A program made the position numbers and the translations under genes. Below, one piece after another: positions 1-9,377 of a stretch of DNA of 64,000 nt. The DNA is from Endozoicomonas sp. G2_2. Lineage in GTDB: Bacteria > Pseudomonadota > Gammaproteobacteria > Nevskiales > Salinisphaeraceae. The notes below the pieces were generated by a model. The model was not told the origin of the DNA. It ran no database searches and was given only the letters and a program-made list of their open reading frames with translations. Each line of letters begins with the position of its first letter. The first letter of the stretch is position 1. The stretch is taken from the NCBI RefSeq assembly GCF_017744135.1, contig NZ_JAGHQU010000001.1, forward strand, positions 248,001 to 312,000, given 5' to 3'.

Positions 1-867
1 GCCGGTTTCGCGTTCACGCTCTTGCCGGTGATCGCCCGCACGGCGTATCTGCAGCGCTGGATCGTGGTCTATCTGGTGCCGTTCTTTTCCGTGATGATGT
101 ACTCGCTGACCACGGCCGTCGCGGCGCCGACCGTGTTTGCGTGGGTACTGCTCATTCCCATTCTCTGCCACCTGCTGCTCGGACGCTGGATCGGCGGCGG
201 CGTGGCGGCGTTCTACATGGCGATCGCCGGTGCGATCTTCTTCTGGAAGTTCGGTGTCGACCCCGGTTATGGCAATACCCGGTCGGTCGCCAACGTCGCG
301 CTCGCCTCGGTCTGCATCTTCGGCTTTTCCCATGTCTACGAGATCAGCCGCGAACGTGCCGAGAATCGATTGCGCGAGATCGCGATGACCGATCCTTTGA
401 CCGGGCTGGCGAACCGCGCTCGCCTGGGCGACGTGTTCGCGGCCGAGCGCGCGCGTCACGCCCGGCACGGCGCGCGCCTGTGTCTGCTGATGATCGACCT
501 CGATCATTTCAAGCAGGTCAACGACCGCCATGGCCATGATGCCGGCGACAGGGTGTTGCGCCATGTGGCCGACCGTATCCGCGAGCGTGTGCGGCCAAGT
601 GATGTCGTCTGCCGGCTCGGCGGCGAGGAGTTCTGCATCTTTCTCGCCGATACCGGCGCCGAGCAGGGGCGACACGTGGCCGACGATCTGCGGCATACGA
701 TCGAAACGAGCCCGTTCCGCCATGCGGGTCAGGATATTGCGCTGACAACCAGCATCGGCATCGCGGAACTCGGGCGCGATGGCGATACGCTGGAAGCGTT
801 GTTTGGCGCAGCGGATCGGCGCCTCTACGACGCCAAGCAGTCCGGGCGCAATCGGGTGGTCAGCTGA
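1..867 (+). CDS. Membrane-bound diguanylate cyclase (GGDEF), 5' end outside window
   Basis: Makes c-di-GMP from two GTP at the inner membrane. The frame is open to the window edge. A TTG at 22 could start it, but hydrophobic coding sequence continues upstream, so the true start may lie outside. Counting from that TTG, about three to four hydrophobic helices (residues 10-105) precede a GGDEF domain with an intact RLGGEEF signature (GGEEF at 200-204). An RPSD inhibitory I-site lies five residues upstream, so product feedback is expected. It converges on another cyclase gene on the opposite strand. The N-terminal sensor has no recognised ligand domain, so the signal is unknown. Confidence 0.9.
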   Translation, partial: AGFAFTLLPVIARTAYLQRWIVVYLVPFFSVMMYSLTTAVAAPTVFAWVLLIPILCHLLLGRWIGGGVAAFYMAIAGAIFFWKFGVDPGYGNTRSVANVALASVCIFGFSHVYEISRERAENRLREIAMTDPLTGLANRARLGDVFAAERARHARHGARLCLLMIDLDHFKQVNDRHGHDAGDRVLRHVADRIRERVRPSDVVCRLGGEEFCIFLADTGAEQGRHVADDLRHTIETSPFRHAGQDIALTTSIGIAELGRDGDTLEALFGAADRRLYDAKQSGRNRVVS

Positions 868-883
868 CCGGCCGGCCGGTTTT
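867..883 (+). terminator. Weak terminator-like hairpin
   Basis: A 14-nt palindrome, ACCGGCCGGCCGGT, is followed by TTTT and sits right after the stop of the first cyclase. The stem is only about 5 bp with a 4-nt loop, so it is a modest candidate. Confidence 0.35.
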
Positions 884-885
884 GC

Positions 886-2004
886 TCAGCAGGTGCTGTC
901 GGCGAGTTTCACGCAGTTGCGGCCGGCGGCCTTGGCCGCATAGAGCGCCTTGTCGGCGCGACGCAGGATCGCGTTCGTCTCGTGCGCGGCATCCGCAGCG
1001 CTGGTGGCCACTCCGATAGAAACCGTTACCTCGAAGGCATCGCCCTCGTCGTCGATGAACTTCAGCGCCGCGATGCGTTTGCGAAGCCGGTTGGCTGCGA
1101 TCGAGGCCGCGTCCGCGTTGGTCATCGGCATGATGAGCAAGAATTCCTCGCCGCCGAAGCGGCCGAACGTATCCACGTTGCGGATCAGCCCCTCGACGGC
1201 GGCTGCGCAGTCGCTGAGCACCCGGTCGCCGATTGGATGGCCGCGCTTGTCGTTGATCTGCTTGAAGTAGTCGAGGTCGAACAGGCAGATGCTGAACTGC
1301 GCATCGCCGCGCGCGGCGCGGGCGACCTCGCCCTGGAGTACCTCAATGAGACGGCGGCGGTTGTAGATGCCGGTGAGCTCGTCGCGCACGGCCATGTTGG
1401 AGATCCGCTCCATCGCCTGGTTCAGCTGCAGGTTCTTGCGGCGTAGCGTGCCGCGCAGGCCGCTGATGAAACCGCCGATCATCCCGATCTGCACGAGCAA
1501 AACGCCGAGCGTAATCAGCACGATCCACTCGTTCGGATTGTCGTAGTAGGTCAAATCGCGCCCGCCGGCGAGCAAAAACACCCCGAAATAGCCGGCGAAA
1601 TAGGCCATCGCGGCGGCAAGAAAACGCGGTATGGATAGATCGAGAATGCCGTAGAGCAGCGGCACCATGACGGTCAGAAGGATGCCCGCCCGTACCGGCA
1701 GCGACTCGATCTGGTAGAGCAGATAGACCGCCGGCAGCAGCGGGCTGACCACCTGTATGAACGTCAGGTTGGGTTCGGCGGAGCGCAGGTTCAGATCGCT
1801 GAGAAAGATGACGAAAAAGAATGCCACCACCGCGGCCAGACCGAGCGCGTAGATCAGTGCGGCCGACCAGGCGACGCCGCCCAATGCCGCGGCAGCCGCG
1901 ACCACGAGCGCTTGTAGCACGTACGACGCGCCGGCCATGGCCACGCGTCGCAGGCGAATCTTCTGATGTTCGCGTACCCGTGAACGTTGTTCCTGGCGCA
2001 CCAC
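886..2004 (-). CDS. Membrane diguanylate cyclase (GGDEF)
   Basis: A 372-residue c-di-GMP synthase. About six transmembrane helices span residues 21-182 and form an uncharacterised membrane sensor. A GGDEF domain follows, with the signature GGEEF at 284-288 and an RNVD I-site (275-278) exactly five residues before it. Both catalysis and allosteric product inhibition should therefore be intact. Asp/Phe-rich substrate residues (FDLDYFKQIND) are present. It is transcribed toward the first cyclase in the window. Large overlapping frames on the same stretch are GC-driven shadows. Confidence 0.92.
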   Translation of the reverse strand: MVRQEQRSRVREHQKIRLRRVAMAGASYVLQALVVAAAAALGGVAWSAALIYALGLAAVVAFFFVIFLSDLNLRSAEPNLTFIQVVSPLLPAVYLLYQIESLPVRAGILLTVMVPLLYGILDLSIPRFLAAAMAYFAGYFGVFLLAGGRDLTYYDNPNEWIVLITLGVLLVQIGMIGGFISGLRGTLRRKNLQLNQAMERISNMAVRDELTGIYNRRRLIEVLQGEVARAARGDAQFSICLFDLDYFKQINDKRGHPIGDRVLSDCAAAVEGLIRNVDTFGRFGGEEFLLIMPMTNADAASIAANRLRKRIAALKFIDDEGDAFEVTVSIGVATSAADAAHETNAILRRADKALYAAKAAGRNCVKLADSTC

Positions 2005-2214
2005 GCTCAGGTCCGCTGTGCGTTCGGGCGGCGTGGCGGCCGAGCACCGAGGCGCGGATTCTTGTTTGCTGCCATAGCGTTGTTATCGGCCGGGTCACGG
2101 CCAGTCTTATCCGACGACAGGCCAATAATCGTGCGCGATATTTCGACGCGCCTGCAATTGCCACCCGCGCGCCTGCGCCACAGGCCTTGATAGGCAATGG
2201 TTCGCGCGGCGAGG

Positions 2215-2808
2215 TCAATCCGCTCGCGCGTCATCCTCGTCGCGGTTGCGCGCATCCGGCAGCAGCCCGCGCGCTTCGTCGTAGGACAGCCCGCTGATAC
2301 CCGATTGGGTCATCGACCGCGTCAGCGAGTGCGCGACCGCGAACGCAGAAGCGCGGCGGTAGAAGTCGAACCCGCGCTGGTAGACCGGCAGGACGTCGTC
2401 GACGGTTTCGGCGCGCTCCAGTTTTTCCTCGAAGGCGGCGCGCTTTTGTTCGAGATAGGCCATGAAGTCGCGATCGGCGGCGACCGCGTCGTCCAGCTCG
2501 AGCGTCCACGTCATGTCGTTCTGCAGCACGCATGTTCCGATGAAGCGTCCGGCCACGGCCTCGCTCATCATGCGTGGCGGTGTCAGCGCCAGCCAGAAAT
2601 GCGCGGGTTTGCGATACAGGAAATAGCGCTTGCCGGGCACCGGCTTGAACTTGAATTCGCTTTCGAGCACGAACAGCGACGTGAACAGCTCGGTGCTCAC
2701 CTGGTCGATCTGCTTGGGCGGCACGGTCATGCCGCCCGCGCGCTGTTCGTTCAGCGTGGCGAGCACCAGTGACCCGCCCTTGCCCTGCGGATTGGGATTC
2801 TTGCTCAT
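2215..2808 (-). CDS. DUF2452 family protein
   Basis: A 197-residue soluble protein matching the DUF2452 pattern. It begins with NPNPQGKG and has the conserved block KFKPVPGKRYFLYRK near residues 53-67, followed by an LQNDMTWTLEL block around 95-105. The family has no established function. No signal peptide or membrane segment is visible. It lies 91 nt downstream of the histidine phosphatase gene on the same strand and may share its transcript. The assignment rests on recalled family sequence patterns. Confidence 0.8.
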   Translation of the reverse strand: MSKNPNPQGKGGSLVLATLNEQRAGGMTVPPKQIDQVSTELFTSLFVLESEFKFKPVPGKRYFLYRKPAHFWLALTPPRMMSEAVAGRFIGTCVLQNDMTWTLELDDAVAADRDFMAYLEQKRAAFEEKLERAETVDDVLPVYQRGFDFYRRASAFAVAHSLTRSMTQSGISGLSYDEARGLLPDARNRDEDDARAD

Positions 2809-2899
2809 GGCCTGAAGTCGTTGTCGGATTCGCGAGACTTGCGCTCAGCGTAGGCGATGCGCGCCACGGTTTCAGTGCGCACACAGCGTGGGTCGATGC

Positions 2900-3523
2900 T
2901 CAATCGTCCAGTGGCGCGAGGCGTCCGAGAACCTCGATATCGCCGTCGCGCGGCGCGACGACAACGATCTCGCCGGGCCGGGTGGTCAAACCCGTGAGCG
3001 CGCTGATGTTGACCTGGTGCGTGACCCATATCCGCGCCCCCGAAACCGTGGTGTCGGCCAGCAGGGCGCGGGCGGCGCGCGTCTGTGCGTCGGCGCGGTC
3101 GCGTTGTTCGAAGAAGGAGTTGAGCGCGGGCGTCGGCACGACAGGGCCGAAGCCCAGCAGCCGGGCCGTATCCAGACAGCGGCACCATTGGCTGGATCGC
3201 ACGGTGGCATTGTCGATGCCGTGCGCGCGTATCGATGTGCCGATCGTGCGGGCCTCGGCACGCCCGGCCTCGGACAGATTCCGCTGCGTGCTGCAATCGT
3301 CGACAGAGAAATCGGGCGGATCGCTGAAGCCGGGTGCGCTCGCGTGGCGCATCAACGCGACCGCCTTGCCTTGCGCAAGACGTTGCCATAACGCGGCCGC
3401 CTCGCCCCGCTCGGCAGCCGTGGCCGTACCGGCCAGGCACCCGACGGCGAGAACGAGGCAGAATACGCGTGCCACCAACCCCGGGTGGGCGCGGCGTGTC
3501 TGCGGCAGCTGTGGGTCGCTCAT
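2900..3523 (-). CDS. Exported histidine phosphatase family protein
   Basis: A 207-residue member of the histidine phosphatase (phosphoglycerate mutase-like) superfamily. After an N-terminal hydrophobic signal-like segment (about residues 17-36, ending TATAA), the catalytic LMRHA motif gives the phosphate-accepting His near residue 59. A later VTHQVN supplies the second active-site His. The substrate is not predictable. Family members of this size are often periplasmic acid phosphatases or SixA-like. Same strand as and upstream of the DUF2452 gene, and divergent from the gene at 3643. Confidence 0.82.
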   Translation of the reverse strand: MSDPQLPQTRRAHPGLVARVFCLVLAVGCLAGTATAAERGEAAALWQRLAQGKAVALMRHASAPGFSDPPDFSVDDCSTQRNLSEAGRAEARTIGTSIRAHGIDNATVRSSQWCRCLDTARLLGFGPVVPTPALNSFFEQRDRADAQTRAARALLADTTVSGARIWVTHQVNISALTGLTTRPGEIVVVAPRDGDIEVLGRLAPLDD

Positions 3524-3642
3524 GCGTACAGCTTACGCACGGTGGGTTTTAATCGATGCCGCGCAGGCGCGTTACTGTCAGCCCCTATTCATTGAACGCG
3601 CGTAGGCTGACGGCATTTCAACCGACGTCCGAGTTACCCATC

Positions 3643-4149
3643 ATGAGTTCACAGCACGCGGATCAGGCAGACGACATTCAGGCCGGAACCCTGGCAGAAC
3701 ATCTGCTCTCGGCGCGGCACTTCGACCCCTTCGTCGACGATTGCACGACGCTTGTGGCCGCACAAGTCAAGCGTCGCGGCATGACGATGCGCACCGCGCT
3801 CAGCGTCGTGCAGAAGGTCAAGCCCAACATCCTGGAGCGCACGGTGCGCGAACAGATGCCGGATTTCATTCATGAGCTCGAGCCGTTTTATGCGGCGTAC
3901 GGGCAGGCGGATCCGGCGGGTTTTGCCGCCTATCTGGGCGAGCGCGACGCCCAGGTGGCCGATGCCGTACTCCATGTCGCCGATCGTCGCGCCGAGCGTA
4001 TCCACAGCCGTACCATTCGTTCGGCCTACCAGCGTGTACGCGGGCGCGCACAACGCGAGGTCGTGTCGGTCGTGCCCGATCTGGCGGCGGTCATTCAGCG
4101 TCACCTGCGCCTGTCGCAGACGGCAGAGCAGGGCGCGGCGAACGCCTGA
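3643..4149 (+). CDS. Conserved hypothetical protein (DUF6918-like)
   Basis: 168 residues from the ATG at 3643. An upstream in-frame start adds 29 residues that look non-native. The N-terminal part has a pattern recalled from DUF6918-type proteins: PFVDDCTTLVAAQV, then VKPNILERTVREQMPDFIHELEPFY. The C-terminal half is helical and basic (AERIHSRTIRSAYQRVRGRAQ). No catalytic motif, signal peptide or membrane helix is seen. The function is unknown, and the family assignment is tentative. Divergent from the histidine phosphatase gene 119 nt away. Confidence 0.7.
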   Translation: MSSQHADQADDIQAGTLAEHLLSARHFDPFVDDCTTLVAAQVKRRGMTMRTALSVVQKVKPNILERTVREQMPDFIHELEPFYAAYGQADPAGFAAYLGERDAQVADAVLHVADRRAERIHSRTIRSAYQRVRGRAQREVVSVVPDLAAVIQRHLRLSQTAEQGAANA

Positions 4150-4184
4150 TCGTCGCGGTGCCGGCTCGGCGCTGCGTGAACATG

Positions 4185-4216
4185 AAAAACGCCGCGCCGG
4201 CTTCACCGACGCGGCG
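4185..4216 (-). terminator. Rho-independent terminator of the small exported protein gene
   Basis: Seven-bp GC stem, CGCCGCG (4190-4196) with CGCGGCG (4210-4216). Read leftward it is followed by a run of five T (4189-4185). It sits 37 nt past the stop of the minus-strand gene ending at 4253 and may also stop plus-strand transcripts from the gene ending at 4149. Confidence 0.7.
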
Positions 4217-4252
4217 CTGCTTCGGTTTCATGACGTGTGGTGTGCGCAAAGG

Positions 4253-4546
4253 TTACTGCGCGTAATCCCCACCGTTCTGCGTGCCGGCCCGGGCTGCCGC
4301 TTGCTGCGCATTCGAATGCGTGGCGCTGCTGTCCCGGGCGGTGCCCGAGCGGGCCGTGCGATCCGTATCTTCAGCGTGATAGCTGCCGCGCGGGGCCGGC
4401 TGATCCATCGTTGGAACGGCGCCGTGCCGGTCGGCCGCGGCTTGGTCGGCTCCGGTCTGTGCGACACCTGCGGTCGCGAACAGTAGCGTGACAGCGGTGG
4501 CGCCAGCGGCGAGAGCGCGCTTCAGTGCGTGGTGCTGGAAAAACAT
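4253..4546 (-). CDS. Small exported low-complexity protein
   Basis: 97 residues from the ATG at 4546, chosen because AAGGAGA lies seven bases upstream. A longer in-frame start at 4645 has no such site. Residues 1-30 form a Sec signal peptide (basic HHALKRA, hydrophobic core, cleavage after VAQ or nearby). The mature part is polar, rich in Ala, Thr, Ser, Asp and His, without recognisable domains, and looks disordered. It ends at a good terminator, so it is a monocistronic unit. The function is unknown. Confidence 0.65.
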   Translation of the reverse strand: MFFQHHALKRALAAGATAVTLLFATAGVAQTGADQAAADRHGAVPTMDQPAPRGSYHAEDTDRTARSGTARDSSATHSNAQQAAARAGTQNGGDYAQ

Positions 4547-4840
4547 GGCGTCTCCTTGATTGGCCGGGCCGGCATCTGTCGGTGAAGATGATCGGCCCGT
4601 AAAGTGCGTGTTACATGCACATAGATGGGTCGGCGCCATCGCCATTCAACCCTGACCGAGCGGCGGGTGGCAGGCGATCATCGTTGCGTTGTGCCGGCCG
4701 GCCGTGGTGGATACGACGACACCGTTCCTCGGCGGCGAAAACGGACGCGACGCTGCCCGGGAATTTTTGCCAAAGCTATTGATTCATCGTGGCTTTGGCC
4801 GATAACGGATCAAACGGCGCGTTCGGGCGATGGGAGCACT

Positions 4841-5032
4841 ATGACGCTAGGTGTGGGATCGGTTCTGGGGGTTTCGATTTTCGGCCTGTTATTGCTGGCC
4901 GTGTCCTACGGCTTCGGACGGGGGCAGACACAGCGTTATCGACGCGTCGATCGACATACGGACGGCGCGAACGAGCGTCCGATGGTCGAGCCTGCGGTCG
5001 ATCGGCAAGAGCGCGAACCCGACCGGGATTGA
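4841..5032 (+). CDS. Small single-pass membrane protein
   Basis: 63 residues. The ATG at 4841 has GGGAG six bases upstream, which favours it over the longer frame starting at 4625. Residues 3-25 form one transmembrane helix (LGVGSVLGVSIFGLLLLAV). A short basic then acidic cytoplasmic tail follows, with many Arg, Glu and Asp. No family is recognised. Its size and layout resemble small accessory membrane proteins, but no partner is evident from context. Confidence 0.5.
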   Translation: MTLGVGSVLGVSIFGLLLLAVSYGFGRGQTQRYRRVDRHTDGANERPMVEPAVDRQEREPDRD

Positions 5033-5093
5033 CGACGCCCGCGGCACGCCAGCCTCGCCCGCGCTTGCGGTCAGACCAGGCCGCGTCCGGCGC

Positions 5094-6899
5094 CTAGCGT
5101 GAAACGCCGCGGGTCTGCGCCCAGGCGAGCAGGGCGTCCGGCGCGAGTGGCTTGCTGAACAGATACCCCTGCGCCTGATCGCAGTTCCATTCGAGCAGAC
5201 GGTCGATGGTGCTTTCGTTTTCCACGCCCTCGACGACGACCTGGTATTCCATGTCCTGGGCCAGCCGCACGATCGCGCGGGTCAGGGTCTGGCCGCGCTC
5301 GCTCTGTTCGAGCGCCTGAACGAAACGGCGATCGATCTTGATCTTGCTGACGTTGAGTTTCTGCAGGTAGGACAGGTTGCAGTAGCCGGTGCCGAAGTCG
5401 TCGATCGCGGTCGACACGCCGAAGGCGTGCAGCTGCTCCAGCTTGGGCATCACCGCATCCAGGTCGCGAATCAACGTGCTCTCGGTGAATTCGAGTTCCA
5501 GGCTTTCGCCGGGCAGGCCGTGTTTTTCCAGCCGCTGGCAGACGCGGTTCACCATCTCGTCGTCGGCCAGGTCGTAGGCAGACAGGTTCACCGCGATCTG
5601 CAGGGTCAGGCTCTGTTCCTGCCATGCCACGTGCTGGGCCAGCGCGGCATCGATAACCCAGTTGGTGAGCGGACGCATGAGCGCGGTCTTCTCGGCCGCA
5701 TCGATGAGTTCGATCGGCGAGATTGCGCCGAGCGTCGGGTGGGCCCAGCGCAACAATGCTTCCACGCCGACGCAGGCGCCGGTGCGCAGATCCACCTTGG
5801 GTTGATAGACGAGATGCAGCTGATCGCTGGCGGTCAGTGCGTCGGGCAGATCGGTCAGCAGTTGCAGCTTGCGTTGACGCAGGATGTCGCTTTCCGTCTT
5901 GTAGAACGCCCAGCCGCGTGCGCTTTGCCAGGCGTCGTCCGCGGCCACGGAGGCCTGGCGCAGAATCTCTTCGGCGTGTTCGTTGGAGCGCGCCGTGATC
6001 GTGGTCACCCCGAGCGTTGCGTTGGGCGCGAGCAACAGGCCGACACCGGAATCGAAAGGCTTATGCAATTTCTTGATCAGCGCGTTGAGCTTGCGCTGGA
6101 TACCGGCGCCGATCGAGCCGCTCAGAAAGAAGCCGAACCGGTAGAGGCCGATGCGATACAGATCCCGCTCCGCGCCGATCGCACTCGACAGGCGGTTGAT
6201 GCATTCGATGATGAATTTCTCGGTCTGGGCATGGCCCATCACCTGGGTCAGGTCGTGCATCTGCTTGGGCAGCGCGACATCCGCAATACCGACGACGCGC
6301 ACGGCCGCCGCGGGCTGGTGATCGGCGTGCTGCAGTTCATGGCTGATCTGCTCGATCATGCGCTGGCGGGTATAGACACCGGTGGTGGCGTCCAGATGCC
6401 CGGCCGATTCGCGCATCTTGATCCACGCGGTGACGATGTCGGCGAATTCGCACAGGGTCTTGAGTTCGGCGGCCTGGAAATCGTGACGCGTGCGCGTATC
6501 CAGAACGCAGAGCGTGCCCAGGCTGTAGCCTTCGACTGTACGCAGCGGCACGCCGGCATAGAAGCGGATATGCGTGTCGCCGACCACGAAAGGGTTTTCC
6601 GCGAAACGCGCGTCGAGCGTGGTGTCGTGGACGACGATCACGTTGTCGTCGTTGATCGTGTGCGTGCAGAACGACGCATCGCGCGGCACCTGGTCCATAT
6701 CCACGCCCACGGCGGCCTTGAACCACTGGCGTGTTTCATCGACCAGGGTGATCGAAGCGATGGGCATGTCCAGCAGGCGCGAGGCCAGCTGCGAGATACG
6801 GTCGAAGATCGCGTCCCGCGGCATGTTCAGCAGGTTCGTACGGCGCAGGGCTTCCAGCCGTTCGTTTTCGTTTGCCGGGGTACGAAGGGTTTTCATCAT
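5094..6899 (-). CDS. c-di-GMP phosphodiesterase, GAF-degenerate GGDEF-EAL
   Basis: About 601 residues from the ATG at 6899; the tandem ATG at 6896 is equally possible. Residues 1-160 form a GAF domain of the type near LASRLLDMPIASITLVDE. The central GGDEF domain is degenerate: the signature position reads RIGLYRFGFFL, so it should not make c-di-GMP. The C-terminal EAL domain keeps VEALLRW, ELEFTEST, the DDFGTGY loop with its metal-binding Asp pair, KIDRRF and VEGVE. It should therefore hydrolyse c-di-GMP to pGpG in the cytosol. The GAF domain is the probable signal input. Confidence 0.9.
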   Translation of the reverse strand: MMKTLRTPANENERLEALRRTNLLNMPRDAIFDRISQLASRLLDMPIASITLVDETRQWFKAAVGVDMDQVPRDASFCTHTINDDNVIVVHDTTLDARFAENPFVVGDTHIRFYAGVPLRTVEGYSLGTLCVLDTRTRHDFQAAELKTLCEFADIVTAWIKMRESAGHLDATTGVYTRQRMIEQISHELQHADHQPAAAVRVVGIADVALPKQMHDLTQVMGHAQTEKFIIECINRLSSAIGAERDLYRIGLYRFGFFLSGSIGAGIQRKLNALIKKLHKPFDSGVGLLLAPNATLGVTTITARSNEHAEEILRQASVAADDAWQSARGWAFYKTESDILRQRKLQLLTDLPDALTASDQLHLVYQPKVDLRTGACVGVEALLRWAHPTLGAISPIELIDAAEKTALMRPLTNWVIDAALAQHVAWQEQSLTLQIAVNLSAYDLADDEMVNRVCQRLEKHGLPGESLELEFTESTLIRDLDAVMPKLEQLHAFGVSTAIDDFGTGYCNLSYLQKLNVSKIKIDRRFVQALEQSERGQTLTRAIVRLAQDMEYQVVVEGVENESTIDRLLEWNCDQAQGYLFSKPLAPDALLAWAQTRGVSR

Positions 6900-7102
6900 T
6901 CGGCCGCGATGCGTGAGTTGCAGTGCGCGGATTCGCTCCGCGACAGACTTGTGATGCTCGGACCGGCGACATCGCCATGCCGGCAGATCAGCACCCAACC
7001 CCTATTAACATCGGCGACACACGCCAAAACTGAACGGTTGTCCAAAAACCGGGCCGCAAAGCGAACGTCTGTACGCGTGCGTGAGGCGATACGCACGCCG
7101 CA

Positions 7103-7141
7103 AAAAAGAAAGCCCGGCGTGCCTGTCGAACACGCCGGGCT
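7103..7141 (-). terminator. Rho-independent terminator of the OmpA-like lipoprotein gene
   Basis: Perfect 11-bp stem (7111-7121 with 7131-7141, AGCCCGGCGTG) with a 9-nt loop. On the minus strand it is followed by TTTCTTTTTT. It lies about 35 nt past the stop codon of the gene ending at 7177. Confidence 0.9.
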
Positions 7142-7176
7142 GCAAACGTCGGTGCTCGCCGACGGTATGCGAAGGG

Positions 7177-7848
7177 CTATGGCTTCATGACGTCCAGTTC
7201 GACGCGCCGGTTCTGGGCGCGGCCGGCCGCCGTGTCGTTGCTGGCGACCGGGCGACTTTCGCCGTAGCCCATGGTGGTCAGGCGTGTGCTTTCGATGCCC
7301 TGATCCACGAGGTAGCGCTTGACCGAATCCGCACGATCCTGGGAGAGCTGTTCGTTGTAGCTGTCCGAACCGATGCTGTCGGTGTGTCCGGATACGCGTA
7401 CCGACATCGACGCCGACGACTGTAGCGCCTCGGCCACGTTGTCGAGCCGGCCTTCGGCCTGCGAGGTCAGCCGCGCGGAGTCGAACTCGAAGGTCACGCC
7501 CTTGAGCACGATGGGCGCCTGTTTCTCGATCGGACAGCCGCGCGCGTCGACTTCGGTGCCCATGGGCGTGCCCGGGCAGCGGTCGCGGCTGTTGGGCACG
7601 CCGTCGCCGTCATCGTCGCCATCGGTCTGGGCGACCTGATCGCCGCATTCCGCGCGCATTTCGTTCTTCTCGACGTTTGGGTCGTGCCAGCAGTTGCCGG
7701 CCGCATCCTTGTAGACCTCGCCATCGGGGTTGGTCACGTAGTAGCCACCGTCGGCCTTGTCCGTATCGGGGCTGGCCGCGCACCCGAACAGTCCGAGCAC
7801 GGCCACGCCAACGAGCACCCTGCGGTACCCGGATTGAAGCGTATTCAT
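7177..7848 (-). CDS. OmpA-family outer-membrane lipoprotein with thrombospondin type 3-like repeat
   Basis: 223 residues. The ATG at 7848 has GGAG nine bases upstream. Residues 1-23 are a lipoprotein signal ending in LFGC, with Cys23 the lipidated residue. A short calcium-binding type acidic segment follows (DGDDDGDGVPNSRDRCPGTP, residues about 76-95). The C-terminal OmpA domain (about 115-223) has the peptidoglycan-binding signature SGHTDSIGSDSYNEQLSQDRA and ends NRRVELDV. It should tether the outer membrane to the cell wall. A far longer in-frame reading upstream is an antisense artefact over the lipase gene. Confidence 0.93.
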   Translation of the reverse strand: MNTLQSGYRRVLVGVAVLGLFGCAASPDTDKADGGYYVTNPDGEVYKDAAGNCWHDPNVEKNEMRAECGDQVAQTDGDDDGDGVPNSRDRCPGTPMGTEVDARGCPIEKQAPIVLKGVTFEFDSARLTSQAEGRLDNVAEALQSSASMSVRVSGHTDSIGSDSYNEQLSQDRADSVKRYLVDQGIESTRLTTMGYGESRPVASNDTAAGRAQNRRVELDVMKP

Positions 7849-8132
7849 CGCAATTTCTCCTACTCTATTCTTGTTTATTCTGCGGTGGCGACGAGCCTGT
7901 GCCCGACCACCGGAACGCGATTGTGCTCCCCCCTCGACCCGCTTCATTCTTGAAATCGCGGCCGACAGTGCGGTCTCGTTCGCACGAGCCCGCTGTTGTT
8001 GGAATATCACGGTTTCCCTCAGCGCAGCAATGTCGATGTCCGCGCTCGTGCGCCGGCGCGTTTCGCTTGCATGCTGCGCTTGGCAACGCTGCGTTGCCAA
8101 GCGCATGGCGTATCGACGGCCAGCGCGGTCGT

Positions 8133-9377
8133 TTAATAGGGGTCGGGCGGCGAGAACAGCACCACCGCCACGGTGAGCAGTTCGAACACGAGCAGCGCCC
8201 ATGCCCCTTCGGAGGCCGTGCGTATCAACAGGTAGAACAGGGCAGCGATCGGCGAGACGAGCAGCAGCGCAATCAGGCCCATCGCCACGCGATCCAGTCC
8301 CCGCAGCAGGCGTTCCGATGTTGTCCGGCGATGCGGTAGCGGCCGGAACGTGGTGAAGGCGAGCCGCTCGCCCAGCGGCGCGCCGTAACAGGCGCGCAGA
8401 TGCTGCAGCGAAGAGCGCCCGAGCCAGAGCGTCAGCCGCGTCAGCTGGGCGAACGGCGTGCGCCCGTATGTCGCCAGCGCGTACTGCAGGCGCGTGAGCC
8501 ACGCATCGGCCGATCGTCGCGGGCGCCGAAAGGTGACCGGATCGCGTACCGGCAGTGGCGGTGGCGTGGCGGCATTCGGTTCGAGCTGGGCTACCGCCTG
8601 CGCGTGACCGACATGCCGAAAGCCGAGCCATACGGGCGGTACGGTGGGAACCGGGTCGTCGCCGTTGACCAGGCGAAGCGTGCGATCGCCGAGCGTCGCG
8701 TCCGATGCGGCAAAACCCGCCGGCGTGGCGTTGTAGGCGCTCGCGAAACGCGCCGATCCGACCCGCGGCGCGCCGAGCGTGATCACCGCTTCCACGGGCA
8801 GGGTGTCGGTATCGCGCACGGCGCGGGCGGCGAGCGTGGCGATGGCGCCGCCGAGCGAGTGGCCGACGATCACGCAGCGCGACGCGTCGCCGCGCACCTG
8901 CTGCGCCCATTGCGATACCGGCTCGCGCAGCAGCTGCCAGGCGATGCGAAACCCGGGGTGATAGAACGGCAGCACGGCGAAGTTGAGCAGCCAGTCGAGG
9001 CTCTGATCGGAGCCGCGAAACATGATCCAGGCGCGGCCGTCGAGCGTGAACATCAGCGTCTGCTGACAGCCGCGCGATACGAATCGGACATGGGCACAGC
9101 CGACATCGAGCAACGCGAATTGATCGCCCCAGTCGAGGTCGTGGGAGGCGGCGATCGCCGCACCCACGGCGAACGGCAGCAGGTCGTCCAGCGGGGTGGG
9201 TGCGGGCGCCGGCAACGGTGCCTTGACGCCGCCCAGGGCGAATACGGGGCACGCCGGTGCCGTTGTCGTCGTCGGCGACGGCACATCGATGGCCGTATCG
9301 CCGGGTACCGCGGCACGTGCTTCGGTAGCCGGTGCCGAAGCACGTGCCGGCGGTCTGCGGGTCGATTCGATCTTCAT
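8133..9377 (-). CDS. Class 3 lipase-like membrane-associated hydrolase
   Basis: 414 residues from the ATG at 9377, whose first bases overlap the TGA of the upstream esterase gene (ATGA), implying translational coupling. The alpha/beta-hydrolase fold of lipase class 3 is shown by WIMFRGSD (oxyanion-side strand), the nucleophile elbow VGHSLGGAIA near residue 190, LGAPRVGS after it, and VNGDDPVP with a later His (FRHVGHA). The N-terminus is low-complexity Ala/Pro. The C-terminus has two hydrophobic helices (about 370-410), suggesting membrane attachment. It probably hydrolyses acylglycerol or phospholipid; the substrate is not known. Confidence 0.82.
   Translation of the reverse strand: MKIESTRRPPARASAPATEARAAVPGDTAIDVPSPTTTTAPACPVFALGGVKAPLPAPAPTPLDDLLPFAVGAAIAASHDLDWGDQFALLDVGCAHVRFVSRGCQQTLMFTLDGRAWIMFRGSDQSLDWLLNFAVLPFYHPGFRIAWQLLREPVSQWAQQVRGDASRCVIVGHSLGGAIATLAARAVRDTDTLPVEAVITLGAPRVGSARFASAYNATPAGFAASDATLGDRTLRLVNGDDPVPTVPPVWLGFRHVGHAQAVAQLEPNAATPPPLPVRDPVTFRRPRRSADAWLTRLQYALATYGRTPFAQLTRLTLWLGRSSLQHLRACYGAPLGERLAFTTFRPLPHRRTTSERLLRGLDRVAMGLIALLLVSPIAALFYLLIRTASEGAWALLVFELLTVAVVLFSPPDPY

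Noticed and set aside
5427-7190. A 587-codon plus-strand frame opposite the GAF-GGDEF-EAL gene
   Set aside because: His/Gln/Gly/Asp-rich composition typical of antisense reading of GC-rich coding DNA, with no domain match. The opposite strand encodes an unambiguous EAL protein.
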